From NCBI GenBank assembly GCA_017859995.1, contig JAFJUR010000011.1, forward strand, positions 1-45,547: a stretch of 45,547 bases of DNA, given 5' to 3'. Below, piece after piece: positions 32,160 through 40,576 of the stretch. The notes below the pieces were generated by a model, which saw only the letters and a list, made by a program, of their open reading frames with translations, ran no database searches and was not told where the DNA came from. Numbering within the stretch: position 1 is the first letter of the stretch; each line of letters starts with the position of its first letter. Both the position numbers and the translations under genes were made by a program. Source of the stretch: Holophagaceae bacterium. Its GTDB lineage: Bacteria > Acidobacteriota > Holophagae > Holophagales > Holophagaceae.

Positions 32160-33626
32160 CTATGCGGGAAGGGGGGCGGGGAGGGGAGGTTCGGCGAGGT
32201 GGTGCCGGGTGAGGGTCTGGAAGGCCTGCGCCGTCTCCAGCAGCATGACATCCGAAAGGGCCGAGCCGATGAGTTGGATGCCGACGGGCAGGCCGGAGGC
32301 GAAGCCCGCGGGCATGGCGAGGCAAGGCAGGCCTGCGAGGGGCGCGGTCACTGTAAACGCATCGGCGAGGTACATGGCCAGGGGATCGTCGGTCTTCGTG
32401 CCGAAGGGGAAGGCCGTGCCCGGACTGACGGGCGCGGCCAGGAGATCCACCTGTTCGAAGGCCTGCAGGAAATCCCGGGTGATGAGGGTGCGCGCCTTCA
32501 GCGCCTTGAGGTAGAAGGCGTCGTAGTAGCCCTTGGAGAGGCAGAAGGTCCCGAGGAGGATGCGGCGCTTGACCTCGGCGCCGAGCCCTTGGTCCCGGGA
32601 ATCCGAGATCATCTCCCTCAGGCTTCCCCCCGCGGCCCGGGGGCCGAAGCGGACCCCGTCGAAGCGGCTGAGGTTGCTGGAGACTTCGCTGGTGCAGATC
32701 AGGTAATAGGTGTCGATGGCGTACCGGGTGTGCGGAAGGCCGATCTCCCGGATCTCCGCGCCCTGGTCGGCGAACACCCGCAGCGCGGTGTCGAGCACTC
32801 CGCGCGCCTCGGCCTCGAGGCCCTCTCCGAAGTACTCCCGCGGCAGGCCGATGCGCAGGCCCTTGAGGCTCCTGGGTCGCAGGGCCGCGAGGCGCTCCGC
32901 GCCCGGCAAGTCCACCGAGGTGCTGTCCAATGGGTCCTTCCCCACCATGACCCCCAGGGCCAGGGCGAGATCGCCGGCCGACGGGGCGATGGGACCCACC
33001 TGGTCGAGGCTGGAGGCCATGGCCGTGAGGCCGTAGCGGCTCAGCACGCCGTAGGTGGGGCGCAGGGCGGTCACGTTGCAGAAGCTGGCGGGCAGGCGGA
33101 CCGAGCCGCCCGTGTCGCTGCCGAGGGCCAGGGGGGCATAGCCGGCGGCCACGGCCACCACAGACCCGCTGCTGCTCCCGCCGGGCACCCGGGAGGTGTC
33201 CCAGGGATTGCGCGCAGGCTCGAAGGCGCTGTATTCGCCGCTGGACCCCATGGCGAATTCATCCAGGTTGGCCTTGGCCACTGGCACCGCGCCCGCAGCC
33301 AGCAGCCGGGCCACCACCGTGGCGTCGTAGGGGGCCCGGTAGCCATCCAGGACCCGGGAGCCGCAGGAGACCTGCACACCCGACCAATGGAGGTTGTCCT
33401 TGAGGACGATCGGCAGGCCGAGCACCGGGGTGCGCTCGCCCGCTCGGAGGCGGGCGTCGGCCCGCCGGGCCAGCTCGAGGCTGCGGGCCTCGTCGGTGGC
33501 CAGGACGGCATGCAGTTGGACATCGAGGGCCCGGATCCGATCGAAAGAAGCCCGGGTGAGGGCCTCGGAGGACAGGTCGCCAGCATCAAGGCCTTCGCGC
33601 CAATCCACCGCCGTGCCCACCGCCAT
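32160..33626 (-). CDS. gatA: Asp-tRNA(Asn)/Glu-tRNA(Gln) amidotransferase subunit GatA
   Basis: A 488-residue amidase-signature protein. It releases ammonia from glutamine for conversion of Glu-tRNA(Gln) or Asp-tRNA(Asn). The triad is Lys76 (VLKDN), cis-Ser151 (PGGSSSGS) and nucleophile Ser175 (DTGGSVR). QVGPIAPSAGD and FDGVRFG are GatA-specific blocks, separating it from general amidases. The ATG at 33626 has GGAGG seven bases upstream; an in-frame start at 33710 lacks support. GatB and GatC are not in the window. The E2 gene begins only 9 bases after the gatA stop, so the two are probably one transcript despite unrelated roles. Confidence 0.92.
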   Translation of the reverse strand: MAVGTAVDWREGLDAGDLSSEALTRASFDRIRALDVQLHAVLATDEARSLELARRADARLRAGERTPVLGLPIVLKDNLHWSGVQVSCGSRVLDGYRAPYDATVVARLLAAGAVPVAKANLDEFAMGSSGEYSAFEPARNPWDTSRVPGGSSSGSVVAVAAGYAPLALGSDTGGSVRLPASFCNVTALRPTYGVLSRYGLTAMASSLDQVGPIAPSAGDLALALGVMVGKDPLDSTSVDLPGAERLAALRPRSLKGLRIGLPREYFGEGLEAEARGVLDTALRVFADQGAEIREIGLPHTRYAIDTYYLICTSEVSSNLSRFDGVRFGPRAAGGSLREMISDSRDQGLGAEVKRRILLGTFCLSKGYYDAFYLKALKARTLITRDFLQAFEQVDLLAAPVSPGTAFPFGTKTDDPLAMYLADAFTVTAPLAGLPCLAMPAGFASGLPVGIQLIGSALSDVMLLETAQAFQTLTRHHLAEPPLPAPLPA

Positions 33627-33753
33627 CCGTACGCCTCCAGAGCCTCCTAGTGTGCCATCCGGACCCAGTCCCTTCCAGCCCAGGTCTACCATCTCCTGCC
33701 AGGATTCCATCCGCCTTCTGAGCGTGGGGCCTGCACTCTGGATGGAAATAGGC

Positions 33754-33759
33754 TACCAT
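33754..33759 (+). promoter_or_regulatory. Possible -10 element of the J-domain gene
   Basis: TACCAT preceded by aggc, 66 bases before the ATG at 33826 in the gap divergent from gatA. It resembles other -10 sites in the window. No strong -35 was found. Confidence 0.33.
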
Positions 33760-33825
33760 CCTCTGCTCAAGCCCTGTCCTTCCATCCCGTTCGGCGTGCC
33801 GCTCGGGAGCCCTGCCTGGATTGCC

Positions 33826-34542
33826 ATGAATCCCTTTCAAGTACTGGAAATCCCGCCCGACGCCTCGCCCGAGGACATCAAGGCCGCCTACCATCGGCTG
33901 GCGAAGCGGTGGCATCCGGACCGTTACACCGGCGCCGAGAAGGAAGAGGCGGAATCGAAGTTCAGGGAACTGGCCGAGGCCTTCAGCGTGCTGAAAGATC
34001 CTGCCAAGCGGCTCACGCTCCAGCAGCAGATGCCGAAGGTCCAGCCCACCGTCCCGGGCGTCGAGGCCCGGGAGCCCGAATCCGCCCAGGAGCGCACCCC
34101 GGAGGACTGGGCCGCCATGGCCAAGGCCGCCTTCGAGGAAGGGAAGGTGGACCAGGCGCGTGCCCTCATCCACTACGCGATCCGCCTGGATCCCGACAAG
34201 GCCCAGTACCATGCGCTGCTCGCCTCGATCCTGGAACGGGAGGGCGGCGACCTCCGGGCCGTGGTGAAGGCGCTCGAAACGGCCGTCAAGCTTGCGCCGC
34301 GCGACGTGGAGAGCCACATCCGCCTGTCCCAGCATTTCCAGACCCTCGGCATGACCGCCCGGGCCCAGCGGCACCTGCAGCTGGCCAGGGAAATCGCGCC
34401 GAAGCACCCGAAGCTCCGGACCCCCAACCCGAAAGGCGCCCATGCAGCGGGCGGATCCAAGAAAGGGAAGGTCCCCGAGCCACCCCCGGGCATCGTAGAT
34501 CAACTGAAGGACCTGTGGGGCCGATTGACGGGAAAGGGTTGA
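33826..34542 (+). CDS. J-domain protein with TPR-like repeats
   Basis: A 238-residue protein. Residues 1-70 form a J domain with the His30-Pro31-Asp32 motif (AKRWHPDRY) that stimulates DnaK. Residues about 90-200 are helical repeats of TPR type (AKAAFEEGKVDQARALIHYAIRLDP, ALETAVKLAPRD, AQRHLQLAREIAP). The tail is basic and proline-rich. It is not DnaJ itself: no Gly/Phe region or zinc domain. The PP2C gene starts two bases after its stop, so the two are an operon; a chaperone-linked regulator for the adjoining pilus genes is conceivable but unproven. Confidence 0.87.
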   Translation: MNPFQVLEIPPDASPEDIKAAYHRLAKRWHPDRYTGAEKEEAESKFRELAEAFSVLKDPAKRLTLQQQMPKVQPTVPGVEAREPESAQERTPEDWAAMAKAAFEEGKVDQARALIHYAIRLDPDKAQYHALLASILEREGGDLRAVVKALETAVKLAPRDVESHIRLSQHFQTLGMTARAQRHLQLAREIAPKHPKLRTPNPKGAHAAGGSKKGKVPEPPPGIVDQLKDLWGRLTGKG

Positions 34543-34544
34543 TC

Positions 34545-35312
34545 ATGGGGATCCATGCCGCGGGCACCACCGATGTCGGTTGCGTCCGGAAACACAACGA
34601 AGACAGCTTCCTGGCGGACTCGACCCTCGGCCTGTTCGTGGTGGCGGATGGCCTCGGCGGCCACGCCGCCGGTGAAGTGGCCAGCCGCATCGTCGTGGAC
34701 ACGGTGGCGCGGTTCGTGGGCGAGACCATGGAGAAGGACCGCACCTGGCCGGTGGAGTACGATCCTTCCCTCAGCTACGACGGCAACCGCCTGAAGGTCG
34801 CGCTGCTGCTCTCAGACCAGGCCATCGCCGAGGACATCCGCCGGAACCCCGAGCGCGAGACCATGGGATCCACCGTGGTGGCGGGGCTCTTCAACGGGCC
34901 GAAGCTCACCCTGGCCCACGTGGGCGACAGCCGAGCCTACATCTTGGGGGCGGACGGGATCCGCCAGGTTACGCGGGATCACAGCTGGGTCGCCGAACAG
35001 GTGGCCAACGGCATCCTCACCCCCTCCGAGGCCCGGGTCCACCCCTTCCGGAACGTCATCACCCAGGCTCTGGGGAATGGCGGGGAACTTGAGGTGGAGA
35101 TCCAGAATCTTGAACTTTCCATTTCGGAGCGACTCTTGCTTTGCTCCGATGGCCTGTCAGGAATGATCGGCGACAAACAGATCTGGGACATTGTGGAGCA
35201 GGCTCCTGACCTTCAACAGGCTGTGGATTCACTCATTTCCGCGGCCCGTGAACATGGAGGCGAGGACAATATCACAGCCATTCTGGTTAGCTGGGAGTCC
35301 GAGGAAGCCTGA
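34545..35312 (+). CDS. PP2C-family protein serine/threonine phosphatase
   Basis: A 255-residue PPM/PP2C phosphatase, Stp1-like, without membrane segment. Metal and catalytic motifs are CVRKHNEDS, VVADGLGGHAAGEVAS, AHVGDSRAYIL, VTRDHSW and the final GGEDNITAI. The ATG at 34545 follows aaaggg by six bases. It lies between the J-domain gene and the pilus operon, with a promoter in the 79-bp gap before pilM. No Ser/Thr kinase gene is in the window. A second, longer PP2C is encoded at 42511. Confidence 0.92.
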   Translation: MGIHAAGTTDVGCVRKHNEDSFLADSTLGLFVVADGLGGHAAGEVASRIVVDTVARFVGETMEKDRTWPVEYDPSLSYDGNRLKVALLLSDQAIAEDIRRNPERETMGSTVVAGLFNGPKLTLAHVGDSRAYILGADGIRQVTRDHSWVAEQVANGILTPSEARVHPFRNVITQALGNGGELEVEIQNLELSISERLLLCSDGLSGMIGDKQIWDIVEQAPDLQQAVDSLISAAREHGGEDNITAILVSWESEEA

Positions 35313-35329
35313 CGCAAGCATAGTTAAAC

Positions 35330-35357
35330 TTGACCTAATCCATTCCGGCGGTACTCT
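35330..35357 (+). promoter_or_regulatory. Sigma-70-type promoter of the pil operon
   Basis: TTGACC (35330-35335), a 16-base spacer and TACTCT (35352-35357). Transcription would start near 35364, leaving a leader of about 28 bases before the pilM start at 35392. This is the best -35/-10 pair I found in the window, in an AT-richer gap. Confidence 0.6.
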
Positions 35358-35391
35358 TTCCATTACCTAAATTCTCCAAGTGAGGCATCCG

Positions 35392-36474
35392 GTGGGTCTT
35401 TTCGGAAGCAAACCCAAAAGTCTTGTCGGCTTGGATATTGGATCCAGCTCGGTGAAAGTCTGCGAACTCCAGCAGATGGGCAAGGGCGCCAATATCCGCT
35501 ACCGACTGCAGAAACTGGGGCAGGTGGCCCTCCCGGCTGATGCCATCGTGGACGGAGACATCATGGATAGCAACGCCGTGGCGGCTGCTATCCGACAGGT
35601 ACTGGCAGAACAGAAAATCAAAGCCAAAGATGTGGCGATCTCCGTCTCTGGTCAGCAGGTGATGGTCAAAAAAGTGACATTTCCGCTGATGAGCCAGGCT
35701 GAGCTGGCGGAGTCCGTCCGCTGGGAGGCCGAGAGCTTCTTCCCCGCCGGCCAGGGGTTGGATTCCTACGCCCTGGATTACTACCTGATCGAGGAGCGGT
35801 CCGGCGAAGGCAACATGGACGTGGTGCTGGTGGCCTGCCGCAAGGACAAGCTGGAAGCCTACGTCAGCTGCGTCGCGCAGGCGGGCTGCAGCCCCAAGGT
35901 GGTGGACGTCGATGTCTTCGCCATCCAGAACGCCTACGAGGTGAACACCCAGGGCGGGGGCCGGGATGAGGTGGTGGCCCTGGTGAACATGGGCGCCACT
36001 TTCACGAACCTCACCATGATGGTGGGCGGCAAGTCCGTCTTCTGGCGGGACATGGCCTGGGGCAGCGGACGCTACTCCGAGAAGCTCATGGAGGACTGGG
36101 GCGTGAGCCGGGAAGCGGCGGAGCGCCTGAAGCGGAACCAGCCTTCGGAGGGCCGGGAACCCGAGGAGGTCCAGCCTTCCATCAACGCTGTGTCCGACGC
36201 GTTCGCCGACGAACTCACCCGCACCCTCGATTTCTTCAAGAGCAGCTTCAAGGTGGACCGGCTCGATCGTGTGCAAGTCAGTGGCGGCGGATCCATGATC
36301 CACGGCCTGATGGAAGTTCTCGGCGACCGGCTCCGGGTGTCCGTGGACCGCTTCAATCCCTTCCAGCTCATTGAAGTTGATGGCCGCACCGAGGACCCTG
36401 TCACGGTCCGCGAGATCGGCGGCGGCGCGGCGGTCGTCGTCGGGCTGGCACTGCGCCAAGTGGGGGACCGATGA
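35392..36474 (+). CDS. pilM: Type IV pilus inner-membrane platform protein PilM
   Basis: A 360-residue actin-like ATPase that sits on the cytoplasmic face of the inner membrane and binds the PilN N-terminus. VGLDIGSSSVKVCEL is phosphate-1, VALVNMGATFTNLTM the second phosphate segment and VQVSGGGSMIHGL the adenosine segment. The GTG at 35392 gives the family start MGLFGSKPKSLVGLD, with GAGG six bases upstream; a GTG at 35380 adds four residues and has no site. It is the first gene of pilMNOPQ, and pilN overlaps by ATGA. Confidence 0.94.
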   Translation: MGLFGSKPKSLVGLDIGSSSVKVCELQQMGKGANIRYRLQKLGQVALPADAIVDGDIMDSNAVAAAIRQVLAEQKIKAKDVAISVSGQQVMVKKVTFPLMSQAELAESVRWEAESFFPAGQGLDSYALDYYLIEERSGEGNMDVVLVACRKDKLEAYVSCVAQAGCSPKVVDVDVFAIQNAYEVNTQGGGRDEVVALVNMGATFTNLTMMVGGKSVFWRDMAWGSGRYSEKLMEDWGVSREAAERLKRNQPSEGREPEEVQPSINAVSDAFADELTRTLDFFKSSFKVDRLDRVQVSGGGSMIHGLMEVLGDRLRVSVDRFNPFQLIEVDGRTEDPVTVREIGGGAAVVVGLALRQVGDR

Positions 36475-37070
36475 TCAAGATCAACCTGCTCGGTGATGCG
36501 CTGGGGCAATCCGGCGCGAAGAAGGGCGGCGACAAGGCGACAGCCGAGCCCGTCCAGGTCTATACAGGCGAGGGCGGAAGCCGCGCCAGCCTCCCCATCG
36601 CGGGTGTGGTGGTGGGCCTCGTGTTCGCCGCGCTCGGCGGCGTCTACTACCTCTGGCTGAACAGCGAGTTCACCAAGGCGGAGAAGCGGAGAACCGAACT
36701 GGAGCGCGACAAGAAGCAGTACGAACCCTACATCGCCCTGGAGAAGAAGTTCCGGGAGAAGAAGGACGCCCTCCAGAAGAAGGAAGAGGTGATGACCACC
36801 CTCAAGCGCCAGCAGGCCCTGCCGGTGCACTTCCTGGAAGAGCTCGCCAACAGCCTCCCCGATGACGTCTGGTTCAAGAAGATCTCCCAGAAGGGAGCCA
36901 TGATCACCGTCGAAGGCGAGGGGCGGAACTTCGAGTCCATCAATGCCTTCTACGGGAACCTGCAGTCCAGGACGCGCTGGTTCAAGAAGATCAACTACCC
37001 GGGCGCCAAGCGGGGGACCACCGGATCCTTCGAATTCTCCATCTCCTTCGAACTCCAGAACGCCGTCTGA
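36471..37070 (+). CDS. pilN: Type IV pilus protein PilN
   Basis: A 199-residue bitopic membrane protein. It begins MIKINLLGD, the conserved INLL peptide that docks to PilM. One membrane segment is at about residues 43-64, followed by a charged coiled coil (70-105) and a small periplasmic domain (FLEELANSLPDDVWFKKISQ). It forms the alignment complex with PilM, PilO and PilP. The insert between INLL and the membrane segment is longer than in Pseudomonas PilN and rich in glycine and lysine. Confidence 0.9.
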   Translation: MIKINLLGDALGQSGAKKGGDKATAEPVQVYTGEGGSRASLPIAGVVVGLVFAALGGVYYLWLNSEFTKAEKRRTELERDKKQYEPYIALEKKFREKKDALQKKEEVMTTLKRQQALPVHFLEELANSLPDDVWFKKISQKGAMITVEGEGRNFESINAFYGNLQSRTRWFKKINYPGAKRGTTGSFEFSISFELQNAV

Positions 37071-37078
37071 GGTAGGCC

Positions 37079-37636
37079 ATGAATCCTCAACTTCAGAAAC
37101 AAATCGGTGTGGGCGCGCTGGCGGGCATCATCCTGGCGGGCCTGGTCTATTTCCTCCTGGCCGACGTGGACAAGGGCAAGCTCCTGAAGGCCAGCTACGA
37201 GAAGCTCCGCGAGGAGGTGGCGAAGCAGGACAAGCGGATCGAGGAACTGATCAAGATCATGCCCTCCGAGACCGACTACGGCGAAATCCCCTACCGCATC
37301 AAGAAGATCGCCGACGATGCGGGCATCGACCAGGTGGCGTTCTCCCTCAAGCCCGAACGCCGGGACGCCTACTACACCGAGAAGCCCGTGGAGTTCGAGT
37401 TCCGTGTCGGCTTCCACTCCTTCGGCCAGTTCGCCTCCCTGATCTCGGGGTACGACAAGATCATCAACCTCTCCAACATCGAGATCACCCGGAAGACGGA
37501 CAACCGCAGCATCTATCCGGCGACCGTGAAGTGCACGATCAGCGCCTTCATCTACAACCCCGAAGCCGCGCCGGTCGCCCCGGTGAAGAAGCCGGCCGGG
37601 GCCCCAGCCGCCAAAGCTGGCGCCAAAGAGGATTAA
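37079..37636 (+). CDS. pilO: Type IV pilus protein PilO
   Basis: A 185-residue bitopic protein with a membrane helix at about residues 9-28 (GVGALAGIILAGLVYFLLAD), a coiled coil (LRKASYEKL-like, 35-60) and a ferredoxin-like periplasmic domain (IPYRIKKIADDAGIDQVAF, FHSFGQFASLISGYDKIINL). It pairs with PilN. The C-terminal tail is Ala/Pro/Lys-rich. It starts 8 bases after pilN. Confidence 0.9.
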   Translation: MNPQLQKQIGVGALAGIILAGLVYFLLADVDKGKLLKASYEKLREEVAKQDKRIEELIKIMPSETDYGEIPYRIKKIADDAGIDQVAFSLKPERRDAYYTEKPVEFEFRVGFHSFGQFASLISGYDKIINLSNIEITRKTDNRSIYPATVKCTISAFIYNPEAAPVAPVKKPAGAPAAKAGAKED

Positions 37637-37645
37637 GGTGACGCC

Positions 37646-38089
37646 ATGACCCGAGTTCCCCTCTCCATGCTCCTGATGTCCTCTGTGGCCCTCGTCGCCC
37701 AGGCTCCTGCAAAGCCCGCGGAGGCCGCCCCGGCTGCGGCGCCTGTCGCCGAAGACGTGGCCATCATCAAGACCACGCCCTACAAGCCCGCCATCCAGCG
37801 TGATCCTTTTTCCGCGCCGCGGGATGAGCGTCCCGCCGATGCCCTGGACGTCCTCGAGGACATTGCCGTGAAAGGCATGATCCGAAAGGATGGCAAGAAT
37901 TTCGCAATTGTCTCCGACAGTCGGGGAAATGTCCGGTGGCTGCCCGTCGGGCACCGGTTCAAAGATGGAGAGATCACCGCCATCACCGATAAGGCCGTGA
38001 CTTTCCATCAGTGGGAAGTGAACACTACGAATCGCTCTGTATTCCGCACCATCACGAAGACGTTCAAGCGTGAGGAGGGTAAACGATGA
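37646..38089 (+). CDS. pilP: Type IV pilus assembly protein PilP
   Basis: A 147-residue periplasmic protein linking the inner-membrane PilNO pair to the PilQ secretin. After a signal peptide (to about residue 19, VALVAQA) and an Ala/Pro linker, the beta-domain contains RDPFSAP, LEDIAVKGMIRKDGKNFAIVSD and WLPVGHRF. Unlike Pseudomonas PilP it has no lipobox; no cysteine occurs anywhere in the chain, so it is probably soluble or held by its uncleaved N-terminus. It is followed by pilQ with an ATGA overlap. Confidence 0.87.
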   Translation: MTRVPLSMLLMSSVALVAQAPAKPAEAAPAAAPVAEDVAIIKTTPYKPAIQRDPFSAPRDERPADALDVLEDIAVKGMIRKDGKNFAIVSDSRGNVRWLPVGHRFKDGEITAITDKAVTFHQWEVNTTNRSVFRTITKTFKREEGKR

Positions 38090-40137
38090 ATGCTCGCCTG
38101 AGTTCCTTGCTGGTCGCAGGGGGCGTGGTCCTGGCGGGGATCCACACGGGGTCCCTCCATGCTTCGCCGTCCATGGAATCCACGGTCCGGAAGGCCATCC
38201 TTCTGGGGACCTCCCTTGAGGCCGATGGGGCCGGAGCAAAGGTCTTCCTCCGCATTCCCGGCCTGGTCTCCCAGCCCGGGGTCCAGGTCCTGTCCAGCCC
38301 CCTCCGCGTGGTGGTGGACCTGCCCGGCGTGGACCGCGGCACAGCGGTCACCCGGAAGGATCTGGCCCAGCTGAGCCATCCCCTGATCCAGAAGGCCCGC
38401 CTGGCCCAGTTTTCCACCGAGCCCAAGGCGGTCACCCGCCTTGTCCTCGAGGTGGCCCCTGGTACCCAGGTTCTGGTCGGCACCACCGCGGACGGTGTCC
38501 AGCTCCTCCTGAGCCCCGGCCAAGGAAAGGTTCAGGCCCGCCTGGATCACGCCCTCCCGGCACCTGTCCTCCCCCTGAACCTGCCGGCACCGGCACCGGT
38601 GATGGTGGCTTCGGCCCCGCAGGTCAAGGCCATGCCCGCCACCCTTGCTCCAACTGGTGTCAAACCTTTGGCGCCCCTGCCTTCCTTCGGCAGCACCTTC
38701 CAGACTTTGCCCCAGCTGGCAGCCGCCACCGCCTTGCCGGTGGCCAGTCCCGAGGCGATCCAGACGCCTGAGGCCGAGAAGCCCCACGCTGCCGCGGCCA
38801 CCCGTACGGGTGGCGGCCGGACGCTGGGTGGCGGCCTCACCAACTACACCGGTTCCAAGATCACCATCGACCTCCAGAACACCGAGATCCGCGACTTCCT
38901 CCGCATCCTGGCCGACACCGGGAAGCTGAACCTGGTCATGGACCCCGACGTGCAGGGCAACTTCGGATTCAAGTTCACCGACACCCCCTGGGACCAGGTC
39001 CTGGACGTGGTCCTGAAGAACGCCGGCCTCGGCAAGGAGATCCAGAACGGGGTCCTCCGCGTGGCCAAGGTGGACAAGCTCCAGAAGGAAGAAGAGGAGC
39101 GCAAGAAGCTGGAGGAGACCAAGGCCCTGGCCGGCGAGCTCCAGACCATCACCCGCCCGCTCTCCTACGCCAAGGTCAGCGAAGTCCAGAAGATCCTCAA
39201 GGACATGCTCACCAAGCGCGGCTCGGCCATCCTGGATGACCGCACCAATACCCTGATCATCACGGACCTGCCCCGCAACATTTCGGTCATCGACGACCTG
39301 CTCCAGACCCTGGACGTCCAGATCCAGCAGGTGCAGATCGAGGCCCGGGTGGTCGAGGCCAACAAGAACTGGCAGCGGGAATTCGGCGTCAAGTGGCCCC
39401 AGTCGAACAACGGCAGCGTGGCCATCACCAGCGGTGGCTCGACCTCTTCCACGGGCACCCCCTGGGTCGGCGCCGCGGGCACGGGCACGTTCTGGAACGG
39501 CGCGAACTTCAATGGCACCTCGTCCCCCCATCAGTCCTGGGCGGCCTGGTCCCCCGGCAAGGACGGCGCCACCTCCATCACGGCGCCCGCCGGCGAACTC
39601 TGGCTCTCCTTCCTGAGCAACCGCTTCAGCATCAACGCGGTGCTGCAGGCCCTCGAGAAGGACGGCACGCTGAAGATCGTGTCCTCCCCGAAGGTGGTCA
39701 CCCAGAACAACAAGAAGGCCACCATCCTCAGCGGCGAGAAGATCCCCTATCCCACCCAGCAGGGCGGGGCCCAGGGCGGCGCCATCACCGTGGCCTTCAT
39801 CGACGCGAACCTTCAGCTCGACGTCACGCCCCAGATCACCAATGAAGGCACCATCATCATGGATCTGAAGGTGGAGAAGGCCGAAGCGGACTTCACCCGC
39901 ACGGTCAATGGCACGCCCACCATCATCCGCAAGGCCATCGAAACCCAGGTGCTGGTGCGTGACGGCGGCACGGCGGTGCTGGGCGGCGTCTACATCACCA
40001 ACTCCTCCACGGGCCAGACTGGCGTGCCCTTCCTGTCGAAGATCCCCCTCATCGGCTTCCTCTTCCGCAACGACACCAAGGCGGAGAAGAACGTCGAGCT
40101 GCTGATCTTCATCACCCCCCGGGTCATCCGCCAATAG
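38086..40137 (+). CDS. pilQ: Type IV pilus secretin PilQ
   Basis: A 683-residue outer-membrane secretin through which the pilus leaves the cell. A signal peptide (to about 27) is followed by one AMIN domain (about 35-140; RVVVDLPGVDRGTAV) that binds peptidoglycan. A Pro/Ala linker (150-245) leads to the STN/N0 domain (ITIDLQNTEIRDFLRILADTG), an N1 domain (RPLSYAKVSEVQKILKDML) and the secretin core (VQIEARVVEANKNWQREFGV; VPFLSKIPLIGFLFRND; LLIFITPRVI). It ends the pil operon; a strong terminator follows. Confidence 0.95.
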   Translation: MNARLSSLLVAGGVVLAGIHTGSLHASPSMESTVRKAILLGTSLEADGAGAKVFLRIPGLVSQPGVQVLSSPLRVVVDLPGVDRGTAVTRKDLAQLSHPLIQKARLAQFSTEPKAVTRLVLEVAPGTQVLVGTTADGVQLLLSPGQGKVQARLDHALPAPVLPLNLPAPAPVMVASAPQVKAMPATLAPTGVKPLAPLPSFGSTFQTLPQLAAATALPVASPEAIQTPEAEKPHAAAATRTGGGRTLGGGLTNYTGSKITIDLQNTEIRDFLRILADTGKLNLVMDPDVQGNFGFKFTDTPWDQVLDVVLKNAGLGKEIQNGVLRVAKVDKLQKEEEERKKLEETKALAGELQTITRPLSYAKVSEVQKILKDMLTKRGSAILDDRTNTLIITDLPRNISVIDDLLQTLDVQIQQVQIEARVVEANKNWQREFGVKWPQSNNGSVAITSGGSTSSTGTPWVGAAGTGTFWNGANFNGTSSPHQSWAAWSPGKDGATSITAPAGELWLSFLSNRFSINAVLQALEKDGTLKIVSSPKVVTQNNKKATILSGEKIPYPTQQGGAQGGAITVAFIDANLQLDVTPQITNEGTIIMDLKVEKAEADFTRTVNGTPTIIRKAIETQVLVRDGGTAVLGGVYITNSSTGQTGVPFLSKIPLIGFLFRNDTKAEKNVELLIFITPRVIRQ

Positions 40138-40154
40138 GCAGGCCCCGGAACGTG

Positions 40155-40181
40155 AAAACGGCCCCGCGAGGGGCCGTTTTT
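40155..40181. terminator. Bidirectional intrinsic terminator after pilQ
   Basis: AAAACGGCCCC (40155-40165), loop GCGA and GGGGCCGTTTT (40170-40180) with one more T. The A-run on one arm and T-run on the other let it work on both strands: it ends the pil operon and the convergent small zinc-ribbon gene. Confidence 0.92.
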
Positions 40182-40197
40182 CATGGGGCGGAAGGAC

Positions 40198-40398
40198 CTA
40201 CTTGGCGATGGGCAGGGTGCGGACGAGGCGCTTGCAGCTGTTGCAGAGAATGGTGAAGTTGTCCGCCTGCTCGAAGTGGTACTTGAACCCGGGATCCTCG
40301 GCGACCTTCTCCAGGTGGCCAAAGCGGTACTCGGCGATGCGCACGCTCTGGGGGGCGGTCAGATCGGCGCCGCAGTGGGTGCAGGAAATGGCGGCCAT
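40198..40398 (-). CDS. Small zinc-ribbon protein, hypothetical
   Basis: A 66-residue protein with two cysteine pairs, CTHCGA near residue 6 and CNSCKR near residue 52, spaced as in a zinc ribbon. Between them is a mixed segment (FGHLEKVAEDPGFKYHFEQAD). No known family name comes to mind. The ATG at 40398 has GAGGAGC-like sequence (ctcctcg on the plus strand) about 6 bases upstream. It follows the small membrane protein gene by 25 bases and shares the terminator after pilQ. Confidence 0.72.
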   Translation of the reverse strand: MAAISCTHCGADLTAPQSVRIAEYRFGHLEKVAEDPGFKYHFEQADNFTILCNSCKRLVRTLPIAK

Positions 40399-40423
40399 GC
40401 TTGCTCCTCGGGAAGGCTGGGAT

Positions 40424-40576
40424 TCAGGAATGGAAGAGTTTCCAGAGCCCCCAGCTTAGCAGAGCCAGCGCGGCCAGGCCGATGAAGAGCCGCAGCAGGG
40501 CCCGGCCGATCCGATATGCGACATAGATCACGAAGAGCGCCGCCAACCCGGCGAGGATCAGCACCGGCGTGGTCAT
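40424..40576 (-). CDS. Small membrane protein of 50 residues
   Basis: A short gene starting MTTPVLILAGLAALFVIYVA, then a positive stretch (YRIGRALLR) and a second hydrophobic segment (FIGLAALALLSWGLW), ending KLFHS. Two membrane helices with basic residues between them suggest a hairpin in the inner membrane. A strong ribosome site GGGAGG lies five bases before the ATG, and the start overlaps the stop of the upstream dehydrogenase gene (ATGA), so it is translationally coupled. Function unknown. Confidence 0.75.
   Translation of the reverse strand: MTTPVLILAGLAALFVIYVAYRIGRALLRLFIGLAALALLSWGLWKLFHS

Noticed and set aside
30900-33650. Open plus-strand frame of over 900 codons opposite sucB and gatA
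   Set aside because: It spans two well-supported genes and the gap between them and has no recognisable domain; an antisense artefact.
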